DNA of 64,000 bases from Bacteroidota bacterium (lineage in GTDB: Bacteria > Bacteroidota > Bacteroidia > Bacteroidales > F082). The position numbers and the translations under genes are program-made. Position 1 is the first letter of the stretch. Each line of letters opens with the position of its first letter. The stretch lies in assembly GCA_016715945.1 (NCBI GenBank), contig JADJXJ010000001.1, positions 1,426,001-1,490,000 on the forward strand, in the 5' to 3' direction. The notes beneath the pieces were generated by a model. It was not told the origin of the DNA. It made no database searches and worked only from the letters and a program-made list of their open reading frames with translations. Shown piece by piece: positions 22,991 to 31,972 of this stretch.

Positions 22991-25342
22991 ATGAAACTCA
23001 AACGGGCAGCAGGCGCAAGGTGGTTTTTGTTTTCAGGACTTTTTGTAATCCTGGCGTTTTTTTCTCAGAGCTGTGCTCCAACACGCTATGTGCCTGAAGG
23101 AAAGCTGCTCATGCACAAAAACACTGTGCGCATTACCGGCAGCAATGGCAGTATTTCATCGTCCGACCTGGCTGTGCTGGCCCAGCCCAAGGCTATGCCC
23201 CATATGTTGGGACTTCGGCCGGGCTTGTGGATTTATTACCGATGGGATGAACAACGCAGCAAAGGCCTGCGCAAGGCTGCTGCCAGAAGGTTTGGGCGCC
23301 AGCCGGTGTATTTTGATGAGCAACTGGCACGCAATGCATCGGCTCAGATGCGGCAATACCTCTTTAACATGGGACATTTCGAGGCCACAACCAGCTTCGA
23401 ACTCAGGGCAAAGCGCAAGAAAGCCAACGTCAGCTATATCGTGCATCCTGGTCCTGCATATGTCATCAGCCATCTGCAGCGCACAGTAGAAGATCCATCC
23501 ATTGCCGGCCTGCTGGATGCCGACACCGCCGAAAGCCTGCTGAGCAGAGGAAAGCGATTCAATGCCTACGAAATGGATGCTGAGCGCGACCGTATTACCA
23601 ACCTGCTCAAAAACAACGGTTATTTTTATTTCCGGAAAGATTTCATCCGCTTTGAAGCTGACAGCAACAAAACCGACAAAAGCGTCAGACTGAACCTGCG
23701 CATTGAAGCGCCTTCGTTCCTGCAAGCCGGAGCAGGCGAGGTACACCAGTCGTATTTTGTACGCAACATCTTCATCTATCCTCAGCATCAGCCCTTTGGG
23801 GGAGATCAATTGCCTACCGACACCCTGATCTACCGTTTAAAAAATCCGTGGAACAATAAGCCATCACAGCTCACTTTTGTGAGTCCGGGCAATCCAGGCA
23901 TCAAGCCCTCGGCATTCCGGCAGGTCATCCAGTTCTATCAGGGCGAGCCGGTGAGCATCGACCGCATGCGCCAGACATACAAAGGCCTGAACAATCTGAA
24001 GATCTTCCGGGCATCGAATATAGTGTTCGATACAACGGCATCGCAGGTGGAAACCTATCCCATTCAGCCCGGAAGGTGGATCGACGCCCATGTTTACCTG
24101 CAGCGTGCGCGCCTGCATGCCTATTCGGTGGAAGTGGAAGGCACCAACTCGGGGGGCGACCTGGGTATGCGAGGCAGCCTGGTTTACACCAACCGCAACC
24201 TTTTTTCCGGTGCTGAAGTGCTCAGAATCAGATTCAACGGCGGTCTTGAAGCCCAAAGGCTGAGCACGGGCGAAACAGAGAATCGCCTTTTTAATACCCG
24301 CGAATCAGGTCTCGATGCCAGCCTGCTCATTCCACGTTTTGTCAGCCCCATCAGATTGAGGCGGTTTGCCAGGGAATACCTGCCCAAAACAACCATCAAC
24401 CTTGGTTATTCCAGTCAAAACCGCCCGAACTACGACCGTGCCATGCTGCGGTTCAGCTTTGGCTACGACTGGATGGCCACCTCATATTCCACACATTTTT
24501 TCAGTCCGGCTTCACTGAGCTCCATCAAAGTAAATCTGAGTCCCGAATTTGAGGACTTCCTCAACCAGATCACCAACCAGCGCCTGCGCAACCAATACAA
24601 TGACCACCTTATTTTTGGGATGCGTTACAGCTATATATTTACAAATCAGAACATTAATCGAATCAGCGACTTCCATTACCTGCGGATCAATGCCGAAAGT
24701 GCCGGCAACCTGTTGTCGGCCATGCGCAAACTACCCCTTTTTGGAAAGGAAAATGATTACACCACATTGTTTGGGATACGCTACGCCCAGTTCGTACGAC
24801 TTGATTTAGATTACAGGTATTACAAGGTCTTCAGGCCGGAACTCAGGCTGGTATTCCGGGGCATGGCAGGGACAGGTATTCCCTTTGGCAATTCGGAAGA
24901 TCTGCCTTTTGAACGAAGTTTTTACGCAGGAGGTGCCAACGGTATGCGGGCCTGGCCGTTCCGGCAGCTTGGCCCAGGAAGTTTCACCGATACCCTGAAA
25001 ATTGAACGTTACGGGAGCATGCAGCTCGAAACCAATGTTGAATTCCGTTTTCCGTTGTATAGCTACCTCAAAGGGGCCATATTTGCCGACGCAGGCAACA
25101 TCTGGACCTATTCCGGCAAAGATGAAAAAAATGCAGGCGATTTTGCATTCAACAGGTTCTACAAAGAAATAGCCCTGGATGCTGGGATCGGCTTCCGGCT
25201 CGACTTTTCCTTCTTTGTGTTCAGGGTAGATGCTGCCGTACCCCTGCGCGATCCTTCTTTACCCGAGGCAGAGCGATGGCGGTTTAATGACCTGAAAACG
25301 AAAAACATCGCCTGGAACTTTGGTATAGGTTATCCTTTCTGA
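22991..25342 (+). CDS. TamL-like Omp85-family outer-membrane lipoprotein
   Basis: 783 residues. The signal peptide ends in a lipobox-like SQSC, so Cys28 would be lipidated. POTRA-type repeats occupy about 30-330 (VRITGSNG..., YVISHLQRTVEDPS). The C-terminal half is a 16-strand barrel of the Omp85 type with GGANGMRAWPFRQLGPGSF in the substrate-loop motif position and a final strand ending WNFGIGYPF. A lipid-anchored TamA relative is the TamL form of Bacteroidota, which works with TamB in outer-membrane biogenesis. No tamB is in the window. BamA is the alternative, but the lipobox and divergent POTRA region argue against it. Confidence 0.82.
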   Translation: MKLKRAAGARWFLFSGLFVILAFFSQSCAPTRYVPEGKLLMHKNTVRITGSNGSISSSDLAVLAQPKAMPHMLGLRPGLWIYYRWDEQRSKGLRKAAARRFGRQPVYFDEQLARNASAQMRQYLFNMGHFEATTSFELRAKRKKANVSYIVHPGPAYVISHLQRTVEDPSIAGLLDADTAESLLSRGKRFNAYEMDAERDRITNLLKNNGYFYFRKDFIRFEADSNKTDKSVRLNLRIEAPSFLQAGAGEVHQSYFVRNIFIYPQHQPFGGDQLPTDTLIYRLKNPWNNKPSQLTFVSPGNPGIKPSAFRQVIQFYQGEPVSIDRMRQTYKGLNNLKIFRASNIVFDTTASQVETYPIQPGRWIDAHVYLQRARLHAYSVEVEGTNSGGDLGMRGSLVYTNRNLFSGAEVLRIRFNGGLEAQRLSTGETENRLFNTRESGLDASLLIPRFVSPIRLRRFAREYLPKTTINLGYSSQNRPNYDRAMLRFSFGYDWMATSYSTHFFSPASLSSIKVNLSPEFEDFLNQITNQRLRNQYNDHLIFGMRYSYIFTNQNINRISDFHYLRINAESAGNLLSAMRKLPLFGKENDYTTLFGIRYAQFVRLDLDYRYYKVFRPELRLVFRGMAGTGIPFGNSEDLPFERSFYAGGANGMRAWPFRQLGPGSFTDTLKIERYGSMQLETNVEFRFPLYSYLKGAIFADAGNIWTYSGKDEKNAGDFAFNRFYKEIALDAGIGFRLDFSFFVFRVDAAVPLRDPSLPEAERWRFNDLKTKNIAWNFGIGYPF

Positions 25343-26769
25343 TGGACCGGCACCAATTGCGCATACATCTCGGGCAGGCTTTCGGATATCCTCCCACAGC
25401 AGGTCAGCTGAAAGTGATGGACCATCTTTCGGCTTTCTTGCTTTCGAAAAAACCCAATCCGCTTTACCTTTTGCGCGGATATGCCGGAACGGGGAAGACC
25501 TCTTTGGTTTCGGCCATTGTGAAAATACTGCCTTTGCTTGGGATGCATCCTGTGCTTCTGGCGCCCACCGGCAGGGCCGCCAAAGTTTTGAGTGCCTACA
25601 CCGGTCTGCATGCCTCTACCATCCACCGAAAAATATACTTTCAGACCCGAATGCCCGATGGCCACATGCGCATCGTGCGCGCGCCCAACAAGCACCGCAA
25701 TGCACTCTTTGTGGTTGACGAAGCCTCCATGATTCCGGATACGGCTGTTGAAAGCATTACCGGCAAAAGTCTGCTCGACGACCTGATGGAATATGTGGCC
25801 GAAGGACAGAACTGCCGCCTGCTGCTCATTGGCGATCAGGCACAGCTGCCACCAGTGGGATTGCACTTGAGTCCGGCCCTCGACCTTGGCTACCTTCAAA
25901 GCCGCTACAACCTCACAGCGGCAGGATTTGAGCTCACCGAAGTGATGCGGCAGAGTCTGGAGTCGGACATCCTGAGCAATGCCACCCAGCTGCGTCAGAA
26001 ACTGACAAACAAAGATTACCAGCTTCCATTGCTGGAAATCAGACAAAAAGGTGATGTGGAGATACTTGCGGGCAGCGAGGTTGAAGACAGGCTGATGGAA
26101 AACTTCGGGCGCCACGACTTCTCGCAGGCGGTGGTGATCTGCCGGAGCAATTATGCAGCAAACCGGCTCAATCAGGCCATCAGGCAGCGCATCATAGGCT
26201 TGGATGATGAGCTGGCAGCAGGTGAGCTGCTGATGGTGGTCAAAAACAACTATTTCTGGCTGAGCGAAGCTGACCAGGCAGGCTTTATTGCCAATGGCGA
26301 CATCATTGAGCTGGTGCGTGTGGTGCGCTACGAAAACATTTACGATCATCGTTTTGCCGAAGCTGAGGTACGCCTGCTCGATTATCCGGACTTGCCCTCT
26401 TTCGGGGTAAAACTCTTGCTCGACACCCTCACTGCGCCCGGCCCTTCGCTGAGCGATGATGCTTTCCGCGCGCTTGCCTCAAAAATCGAGGAAGACTATG
26501 CCGATATTCCCTCCCGAAGAAAACGCCTTGCCATGATGGCCACCAATCCGTGGTACAATGCCCTGATGGTCAAGTATGCCTACGCCCTTACCTGCCACAA
26601 AACCCAGGGCGGTCAGTGGCCCGTCGTTTTCCTGGAACAAGGCCGCCGCAAAGATCAGGACATTGACTCCGATTACATGCGCTGGCTCTACACGGCCCTC
26701 ACCCGCGCCACACAAAAGGTTTACCTGCTCAGCTTCGACCCCGAAAGCATCGCACTCATAGAACCGTAG
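25342..26769 (+). CDS. RecD-like SF1 DNA helicase
   Basis: 475 residues. Walker A GYAGTGKTS at 46-54; motif Ia LLAPTGRAAKVL; Walker B VVDEASMI near 123; motif III LLLIGDQAQLPPVG; C-terminal UvrD_C_2 motif ALTCHKTQGGQWPVVF and RWLYTALTRA. This is the short RecD/Dda-like arrangement without a RecBC partner or N-terminal RecD2 extension. It is probably a 5'-3' helicase in repair or replication restart. The start codon overlaps the tamL stop by one base (TGATG), so they are translationally coupled despite unrelated functions. Confidence 0.88.
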   Translation: MDRHQLRIHLGQAFGYPPTAGQLKVMDHLSAFLLSKKPNPLYLLRGYAGTGKTSLVSAIVKILPLLGMHPVLLAPTGRAAKVLSAYTGLHASTIHRKIYFQTRMPDGHMRIVRAPNKHRNALFVVDEASMIPDTAVESITGKSLLDDLMEYVAEGQNCRLLLIGDQAQLPPVGLHLSPALDLGYLQSRYNLTAAGFELTEVMRQSLESDILSNATQLRQKLTNKDYQLPLLEIRQKGDVEILAGSEVEDRLMENFGRHDFSQAVVICRSNYAANRLNQAIRQRIIGLDDELAAGELLMVVKNNYFWLSEADQAGFIANGDIIELVRVVRYENIYDHRFAEAEVRLLDYPDLPSFGVKLLLDTLTAPGPSLSDDAFRALASKIEEDYADIPSRRKRLAMMATNPWYNALMVKYAYALTCHKTQGGQWPVVFLEQGRRKDQDIDSDYMRWLYTALTRATQKVYLLSFDPESIALIEP

Positions 26770-26784
26770 GGCAACAAATCACTA

Positions 26785-26810
26785 GCGCCGCAGGGGCGGC
26801 ATACCGGTAG
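26785..26810. repeat. Possible REP-like palindromic element
   Basis: GCCGCAGGGGCGGC followed by ATACCGGTAG. Short GC-rich elements of this look occur scattered between genes in many Bacteroidota genomes, but only one copy is in the window, so repetition is not shown here. Confidence 0.22.
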
Positions 26811-26832
26811 CCTCGTTAGGGGCGAAAAATCA

Positions 26833-26872
26833 ATACCCCGTCAGGTTGTGATTAAAAAACCTGACGGGGCAT
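26833..26872. terminator. Hairpin between convergent helicase and porV genes
   Basis: CCCCGTCAGGTT (26836-26847) pairs perfectly with AACCTGACGGGG (26858-26869). There is no strong plus-strand T-run; the minus side has TTGATTTTT. Probably terminates one or both genes. Confidence 0.55.
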
Positions 26873-26892
26873 CAACATAAATGGTGAGGTAA

Positions 26893-28137
26893 TTAATTTT
26901 TCCTGTTCTTCGTGGCTCCCTCCAGGTCGAAGGTGAGCGCAAATCGAACCGTATTCTGCAGCGGGTTGTTGCGCGAATCCACCGGGATGAGGTAAGAAAA
27001 GTCCAGCCCAAAGACGTTGTATCTGAGTGCAGCACCCAGGGTGAAAAACTTCCTGTTGCCTTTGGTTTTGTCCTCAAAAAATCCACCACCCCGCAGAGCG
27101 AATGCATTGTTGTACCAATATTCCACCCCAAAGGCATAATAAAGTTCGCGCAGCTCCTCCGACATTCCGTTGGGTGCATCATAAAACGACTGCAACATAC
27201 CGGCTACAACCGACACTTCGTCGTCGCGTCCTTTGGCAATCTCAAACTTATCTGTTCCGGGGATCAGGATAGGTTGACCGGTGATGCTGTCGCGTTTGAG
27301 TATGGGAGGCGTTGGTACAAGCAACTTGTTGATATCCAGAGAGAAGGCGATTTTGTTGTATTCATCTATATCGAGCCTGAGGGTTGGCCCCAACCTGAGG
27401 TTGGTGGGAATGAAATCTTTTTTGATGCTGGTTTCGCTGTAGCCCAGCTTGTTGCCGATGTTGCTCACATTGATTCCCCAGGCGAAGGTGGCGTCAATAT
27501 CTTTAAACCAGTTGACTTCCTTTTCCCAGTACACGGCTACGTCGGCTGCCACCGAAATTCCAGCCGAGGTTGAGGTTGTACCCACGTTCTGGCCCTGGGT
27601 GAGGTTTGAGTAGATGAACCGACCGGCCACAGCTCCTGAGAGGTGGTCGGTAAGTTTGCGGGCATAGGTGGCATCGAGCGCCCATTCGCTGGGACGGTAC
27701 GTACCCCTGTCGTCACCGTTTTCATCGGTAAACTGTATGTCGCCCAAGGTAAAAAAACGCAGGGTCGATCCTACTGCTGAATTGGCATTCAGGCGTTTCG
27801 AAAAACCAAGGTAAGCAAGGTTCATATCCGGAACGAGGTTGCGCAACCAGGGGCTGTACGACAGGCCAAGCATCATATCCTGCTGCAGATTGGCATATTT
27901 TGCCGGATTCCAGTGCATCGAAAACACATCCGGAGCCGACGAAACCCCGGCATCGCCCATGGCACCTGCACGGGCATCGGGGGCTATCATCAAAAACGGA
28001 ACAGCTGTTGTGATGACATTGAGGGAGTTGCGACCTGAAAGCTCCTGGTAATTCTGCGTTTTGGCATTGAAAAACAACAGGATAGAAAGTGCCAGCAAGG
28101 CCGGGCGTTTCATTTTCATAAGATTATTTTGCGTCAT
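26893..28137 (-). CDS. porV: Type IX secretion outer-membrane shuttle protein PorV
   Basis: 414 residues, signal peptide then a FadL-like barrel. The mature N-terminus has VITTAVPFLMIAPDARAGAMGDAGVSS and MHWNPAKYA, the standard PorV opening. PorV carries T9SS cargo from the SprA translocon to the PorU sortase and was first named LptO. The ATG at 28137 gives MTQNNL before MKMKRPALL; later ATGs at 28119 and 28113 are equally possible and would give a cleaner signal peptide. It follows the PorU-like gene by 46 bp on the same strand. Confidence 0.93.
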   Translation of the reverse strand: MTQNNLMKMKRPALLALSILLFFNAKTQNYQELSGRNSLNVITTAVPFLMIAPDARAGAMGDAGVSSAPDVFSMHWNPAKYANLQQDMMLGLSYSPWLRNLVPDMNLAYLGFSKRLNANSAVGSTLRFFTLGDIQFTDENGDDRGTYRPSEWALDATYARKLTDHLSGAVAGRFIYSNLTQGQNVGTTSTSAGISVAADVAVYWEKEVNWFKDIDATFAWGINVSNIGNKLGYSETSIKKDFIPTNLRLGPTLRLDIDEYNKIAFSLDINKLLVPTPPILKRDSITGQPILIPGTDKFEIAKGRDDEVSVVAGMLQSFYDAPNGMSEELRELYYAFGVEYWYNNAFALRGGGFFEDKTKGNRKFFTLGAALRYNVFGLDFSYLIPVDSRNNPLQNTVRFALTFDLEGATKNRKN

Positions 28138-28183
28138 GAATGGATTGTAAACGATTGGTAAGTGGCTTTATTGCATGTTGTTG

Positions 28184-31100
28184 TCATGGGTTTGCGATTA
28201 CCAGCCTGCCTCCGGTCGAAACCGGTAGTCCCTCGGCAGGCGCGACAATGAGGCGCCAAAGATACACACCCGACGCCAATCTTCCGGCTGTTGTTTGCTT
28301 CGGATTCCACGACAAGGGGTAGGAATGGTTGCCTGATGGGGTCATTTGTGCATTTATCTGGTGTACCTTACTGCCAAATGCATTATAAATCTCAATACTT
28401 ACAAACAACGTACTGCCTGGTTTGTTGTGTTCGAAGGTAAAAACAGCCTGACCGCTCACCGGATTTGGACTGAGGCGTACATTGCTGATTTTCAATCCCT
28501 CTTCCGGATTTACCACAAACCGGATTTCCTTTTCCGAGCTGTTATTATGTAAATCCCAGGCCTTGAGGCTCAACAGGTGTTCACCCTGTATGAGCCTTTC
28601 CATGGGAAAGCGAAGGCTTCCCGAAGTGGGGTGATCCAGGTCGAGGCTGAAATAATTGTTGAGCACGTATTTCCTGATTGATCCGTCGGGTAACGAATGG
28701 GTTGCCACAATGTCGCGACCTATTTCGGAGCCCAGGTGATGAATGCCCTGCGGGTCAGCGATTTTTGCTATCAGGATACTGCTTTCCGGCACCACACTGC
28801 CGCTGACAAACCGCTCATCGCCCACAAACAGCTCTATTTCAGGACCTTTATTGTCGGGCATGATGTCCGGAGCAATGCCGCCAAGGATGATGTTGTCGAA
28901 CCAGCCGCCGGCCGACATGCCCGAAACGGAATCAGAAGCAAACATCGAGATACGCGCCATTCCGTAATTGTAGGCAATGCTTCGCGGCAACGCAAACCTA
29001 AGGCTGAAAAGCCCGTTGGTCGCTGTGGCGCTGCCGCGAAACAGCAATTTGTCGAACAGGCTGAAGTTGGTTGGCATGCTCATCGCGTCGTTGCCCAGAG
29101 TACGGTAGGTGCTTTTCTTGTCAAAAAACAACACTTCGACCACTCCATTGAAATTTTCCACAAGCTGGCCTGAGGGATTGACAATGCGTCCTTCGAGCAC
29201 CACTTCCGACATGGCATGCAGGGTATCGGATGGCTTTCCGTTGATTTTGAGCACTTCGGCACGATATTCGGGATAGCTGAGCCTGAGGGCAGGATTGCCA
29301 AGCAGCACAAAATTATAGATGTATGAATTGGTCGGATTTTTGCTGAGCCTGATGATGTCGCCCAACCTGTTGATGTCGCTTTTGCCGTTGGTCATCAGAG
29401 AGGCATACAGTCTGCGGTTCACGTTGAAGTTGGAGTGCGCAAAGGCCAGCCTGGTGGTTGTCATCAGTGCAATGGCGCCACCGCTGGGATTCAGCAGGAG
29501 CTGTTCGCCAGCCGAGGTGAGGACCGGATTGTCGAAGCGGCTGAATTCGCAGGTGGCCGTCACAAAGAATGCCAGGCGATCGATGTTGGTAAGGCTTTCT
29601 ATCTCGCTGATCGAAAACACTTTTTCGTCTGTGAGCCCGCTCACGCCCCCATGACCGGTGTAGTTGACTATAAGCGAACCCTCGCTGATGTTTCTCAGCA
29701 AGGCGGCAGAGGCCTCCGGATAACGAAATCCACCGGGCACCGGCACACGGCGGTAGGCATCCAGGTAAACTTTACGGATGTTAAAGTTGCGGTAGGCCGT
29801 ATCCACATGCGTGGCCAGGGTTTCGGCCTGACTCAGATGCAGGTTGCCATCGCCGTCGTCGGCCATGAAAGTGATGGTATTTTGCCAGGGTCCCCTGAGT
29901 TTTTCCTGCCTTGAGAGGTAATGGGCATTTTTTTGCACCATGAGCGCAGCCTCCCCGGTGGCGCTCACCGGAAAACGTCCTATGCCCAGATCGAGCACAC
30001 CCTGCATGTCCTGGCCCTCGTTGCTTCCCATCAGGCCAAAGTAATCGTCGCTTACAAAACTTTGGGTTTCGATGATGCTTTGGATGCTCTGGTAAGTAGG
30101 CACAAAATTGGTGTTGCCGGCAATGCGGTTCTTATAATCGTATGAGGCATCGCCAAAGAGCAGCACGTAGCGCAAACGGTCCTGGCTGCGCAAATAGACC
30201 ATGCGGATAAAATCGCGTATGGCAGTGGGGTCGGGCTTACCCGAACCGAACTCATTGTAAATTTCAGCAGTACCTGCAACAATACTTTCCAGTCCGTCGT
30301 GTGCCTGATGCAGCGCCGCCATAGCTTCGGCATAGGGCCTGAAGATGTCCGGAGCAACAATAATCATATCGGTGGCCGGTGTGGCATGAAGATTCTGATT
30401 AGCTAAAGGCCGGATGGCAACTGGCTGATATGCATCTGCAGGATCAAAAAGGATGAACTCGCGTATCGAGTCGCCCATCACATTAAACCGCAGGTGATCG
30501 TCTGCCAGTTCATGCATCATGGCCTTTGGCCGCAACGGATTGGTGACTTCCCACAGCATCAGTCCGGGAACCACCTGCCCGATCCGATATTGGGGCACCA
30601 CATTGAACCCCACGGCTTCCGGATTGCGAAACGGCATTTGCCTGCCGGGCACATACCTGAGCTGCCGCCAGGCGTTGACGCGCAGGAAATTGATCCAGCC
30701 GCGGGAATTATCCTGAGCTGCATGGTAACGCACCACAAAGTCGAGGCTGTCGCGTTCAGGCAGCTGCAGGCTGAGGTTGAACGACTGTTCGCGGGCAAAG
30801 GCAGCCGCACCTGACGAAATCGGCAGAAATGGTTGCTGGGGCAATACCTGCTGGCCATTGAGTTCGATCGAGAATGCGGTGGTTTCGGTGAGCGAGCGCA
30901 CAGCAAACTGGGTGTTGACCATCACAGGCCGGCCTGCCACCCTGTTCGGGAAGTGAAATTGTACGTCGAGCCTGTCGCGCTGCTGGCGGTTGAAATATTC
31001 GCCATACCACTCTCTTCCGGAGTGGATCAGGTTTTCGAGGTCGTTTTCGTGCAACGCATAATCCAGAAAGATGTCGGCTATCGTTGTCGGATTCGCCTGT

Positions 31101-31963
31101 TCCTGAGGCTTTTCTGAAATTCTCAGCCCAGGGCGATCGAGCACGGTTAAGAAATAAAACGAGGTGTCGGAATAGTAGTTGATGCGGTGGTCGAAGCGGA
31201 TAGTCATCGGATTGTAAGTCCATGTAGTAGTGGACTGCCCGTAGAAGTACAGGGCATCACCCGGATCAAAGCTGCCGTCGTTTTCTCCCTTGACCAGGAT
31301 GGGATTCTCCACCAGGTCGTCGTGCCGGAAAGCATTGTTGCGCTCCGGCAGCATGGCGCCGCCGTTGCCAAACAAGGCCAGTCGTTGCGGGTCGAGTTGC
31401 TGCACATCCCAGCCAGCCGCAACAAGGTCGGCCGGGGTGAGACGATGCACCCCATCCCTGACTACAGCCAGCTTCAGCCAAGGTCCGGAGCTCAGCACGG
31501 AATTCTCGATAAAGCCTGATCCCGCTTCCTGTGGATGCAGCGCAAGGCTGTCGTAATGGACGATGATTTGCCCGCTGGTCAATTGCTCTACACCGCCAAT
31601 CCTGCTTCGGTAAGGATACAAAAACAGCCGTTCCACTGTTTCGCTACGCTGGTCATACGACTGATAAACCAGCAGAAAATCTTGCGGTTCTGCCTCAGGT
31701 TCAGGGAGATCAGAATCCACGGTCTGAAAAACATTCAGGCTGGCCGAGGTAAACCGCATACCTGCCGGCACCCTGATCGGGATCAGCAAACCAGGTTGTA
31801 TCCCAATGGCTGGCTCAAAATGAAGCACAAAAGGCCATGCATGCTCATCCTGACCGAGATTTAACACGAGCGTATCGGAAAATGCCGGGGAAGGTTGTGC
31901 ATCAGCCTCGTGAGGCAATGCCAACCAGACCAAAACAAAAAGAAACAAGATACGCCTGATCAT
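28184..31963 (-). CDS. PorU-like C25 peptidase, second paralogue
   Basis: 1259 residues with a signal peptide (MIRRILFLFVLVWLALPHEADA). The central C25 (gingipain-type) domain has RYVLLFGDASYDYKNR, YTGHGGVSG (catalytic His near 771) and FVTATCEFSRFDNP (catalytic Cys near 805). The end is a T9SS-type C-terminal domain: VRLSPNPVSGQAVFTFEHN and SGVYLWRLIV. PorU is the sortase that removes the C-terminal signal of T9SS cargo and attaches the cargo to a glycolipid. The similar gene upstream (31973-35884) has a tail closer to canonical PorU, so this copy may be a specialised paralogue. The two genes are 9 bp apart. Confidence 0.85.
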   Translation of the reverse strand: MIRRILFLFVLVWLALPHEADAQPSPAFSDTLVLNLGQDEHAWPFVLHFEPAIGIQPGLLIPIRVPAGMRFTSASLNVFQTVDSDLPEPEAEPQDFLLVYQSYDQRSETVERLFLYPYRSRIGGVEQLTSGQIIVHYDSLALHPQEAGSGFIENSVLSSGPWLKLAVVRDGVHRLTPADLVAAGWDVQQLDPQRLALFGNGGAMLPERNNAFRHDDLVENPILVKGENDGSFDPGDALYFYGQSTTTWTYNPMTIRFDHRINYYSDTSFYFLTVLDRPGLRISEKPQEQANPTTIADIFLDYALHENDLENLIHSGREWYGEYFNRQQRDRLDVQFHFPNRVAGRPVMVNTQFAVRSLTETTAFSIELNGQQVLPQQPFLPISSGAAAFAREQSFNLSLQLPERDSLDFVVRYHAAQDNSRGWINFLRVNAWRQLRYVPGRQMPFRNPEAVGFNVVPQYRIGQVVPGLMLWEVTNPLRPKAMMHELADDHLRFNVMGDSIREFILFDPADAYQPVAIRPLANQNLHATPATDMIIVAPDIFRPYAEAMAALHQAHDGLESIVAGTAEIYNEFGSGKPDPTAIRDFIRMVYLRSQDRLRYVLLFGDASYDYKNRIAGNTNFVPTYQSIQSIIETQSFVSDDYFGLMGSNEGQDMQGVLDLGIGRFPVSATGEAALMVQKNAHYLSRQEKLRGPWQNTITFMADDGDGNLHLSQAETLATHVDTAYRNFNIRKVYLDAYRRVPVPGGFRYPEASAALLRNISEGSLIVNYTGHGGVSGLTDEKVFSISEIESLTNIDRLAFFVTATCEFSRFDNPVLTSAGEQLLLNPSGGAIALMTTTRLAFAHSNFNVNRRLYASLMTNGKSDINRLGDIIRLSKNPTNSYIYNFVLLGNPALRLSYPEYRAEVLKINGKPSDTLHAMSEVVLEGRIVNPSGQLVENFNGVVEVLFFDKKSTYRTLGNDAMSMPTNFSLFDKLLFRGSATATNGLFSLRFALPRSIAYNYGMARISMFASDSVSGMSAGGWFDNIILGGIAPDIMPDNKGPEIELFVGDERFVSGSVVPESSILIAKIADPQGIHHLGSEIGRDIVATHSLPDGSIRKYVLNNYFSLDLDHPTSGSLRFPMERLIQGEHLLSLKAWDLHNNSSEKEIRFVVNPEEGLKISNVRLSPNPVSGQAVFTFEHNKPGSTLFVSIEIYNAFGSKVHQINAQMTPSGNHSYPLSWNPKQTTAGRLASGVYLWRLIVAPAEGLPVSTGGRLVIANP

Positions 31964-31972
31964 TTATGCAGC

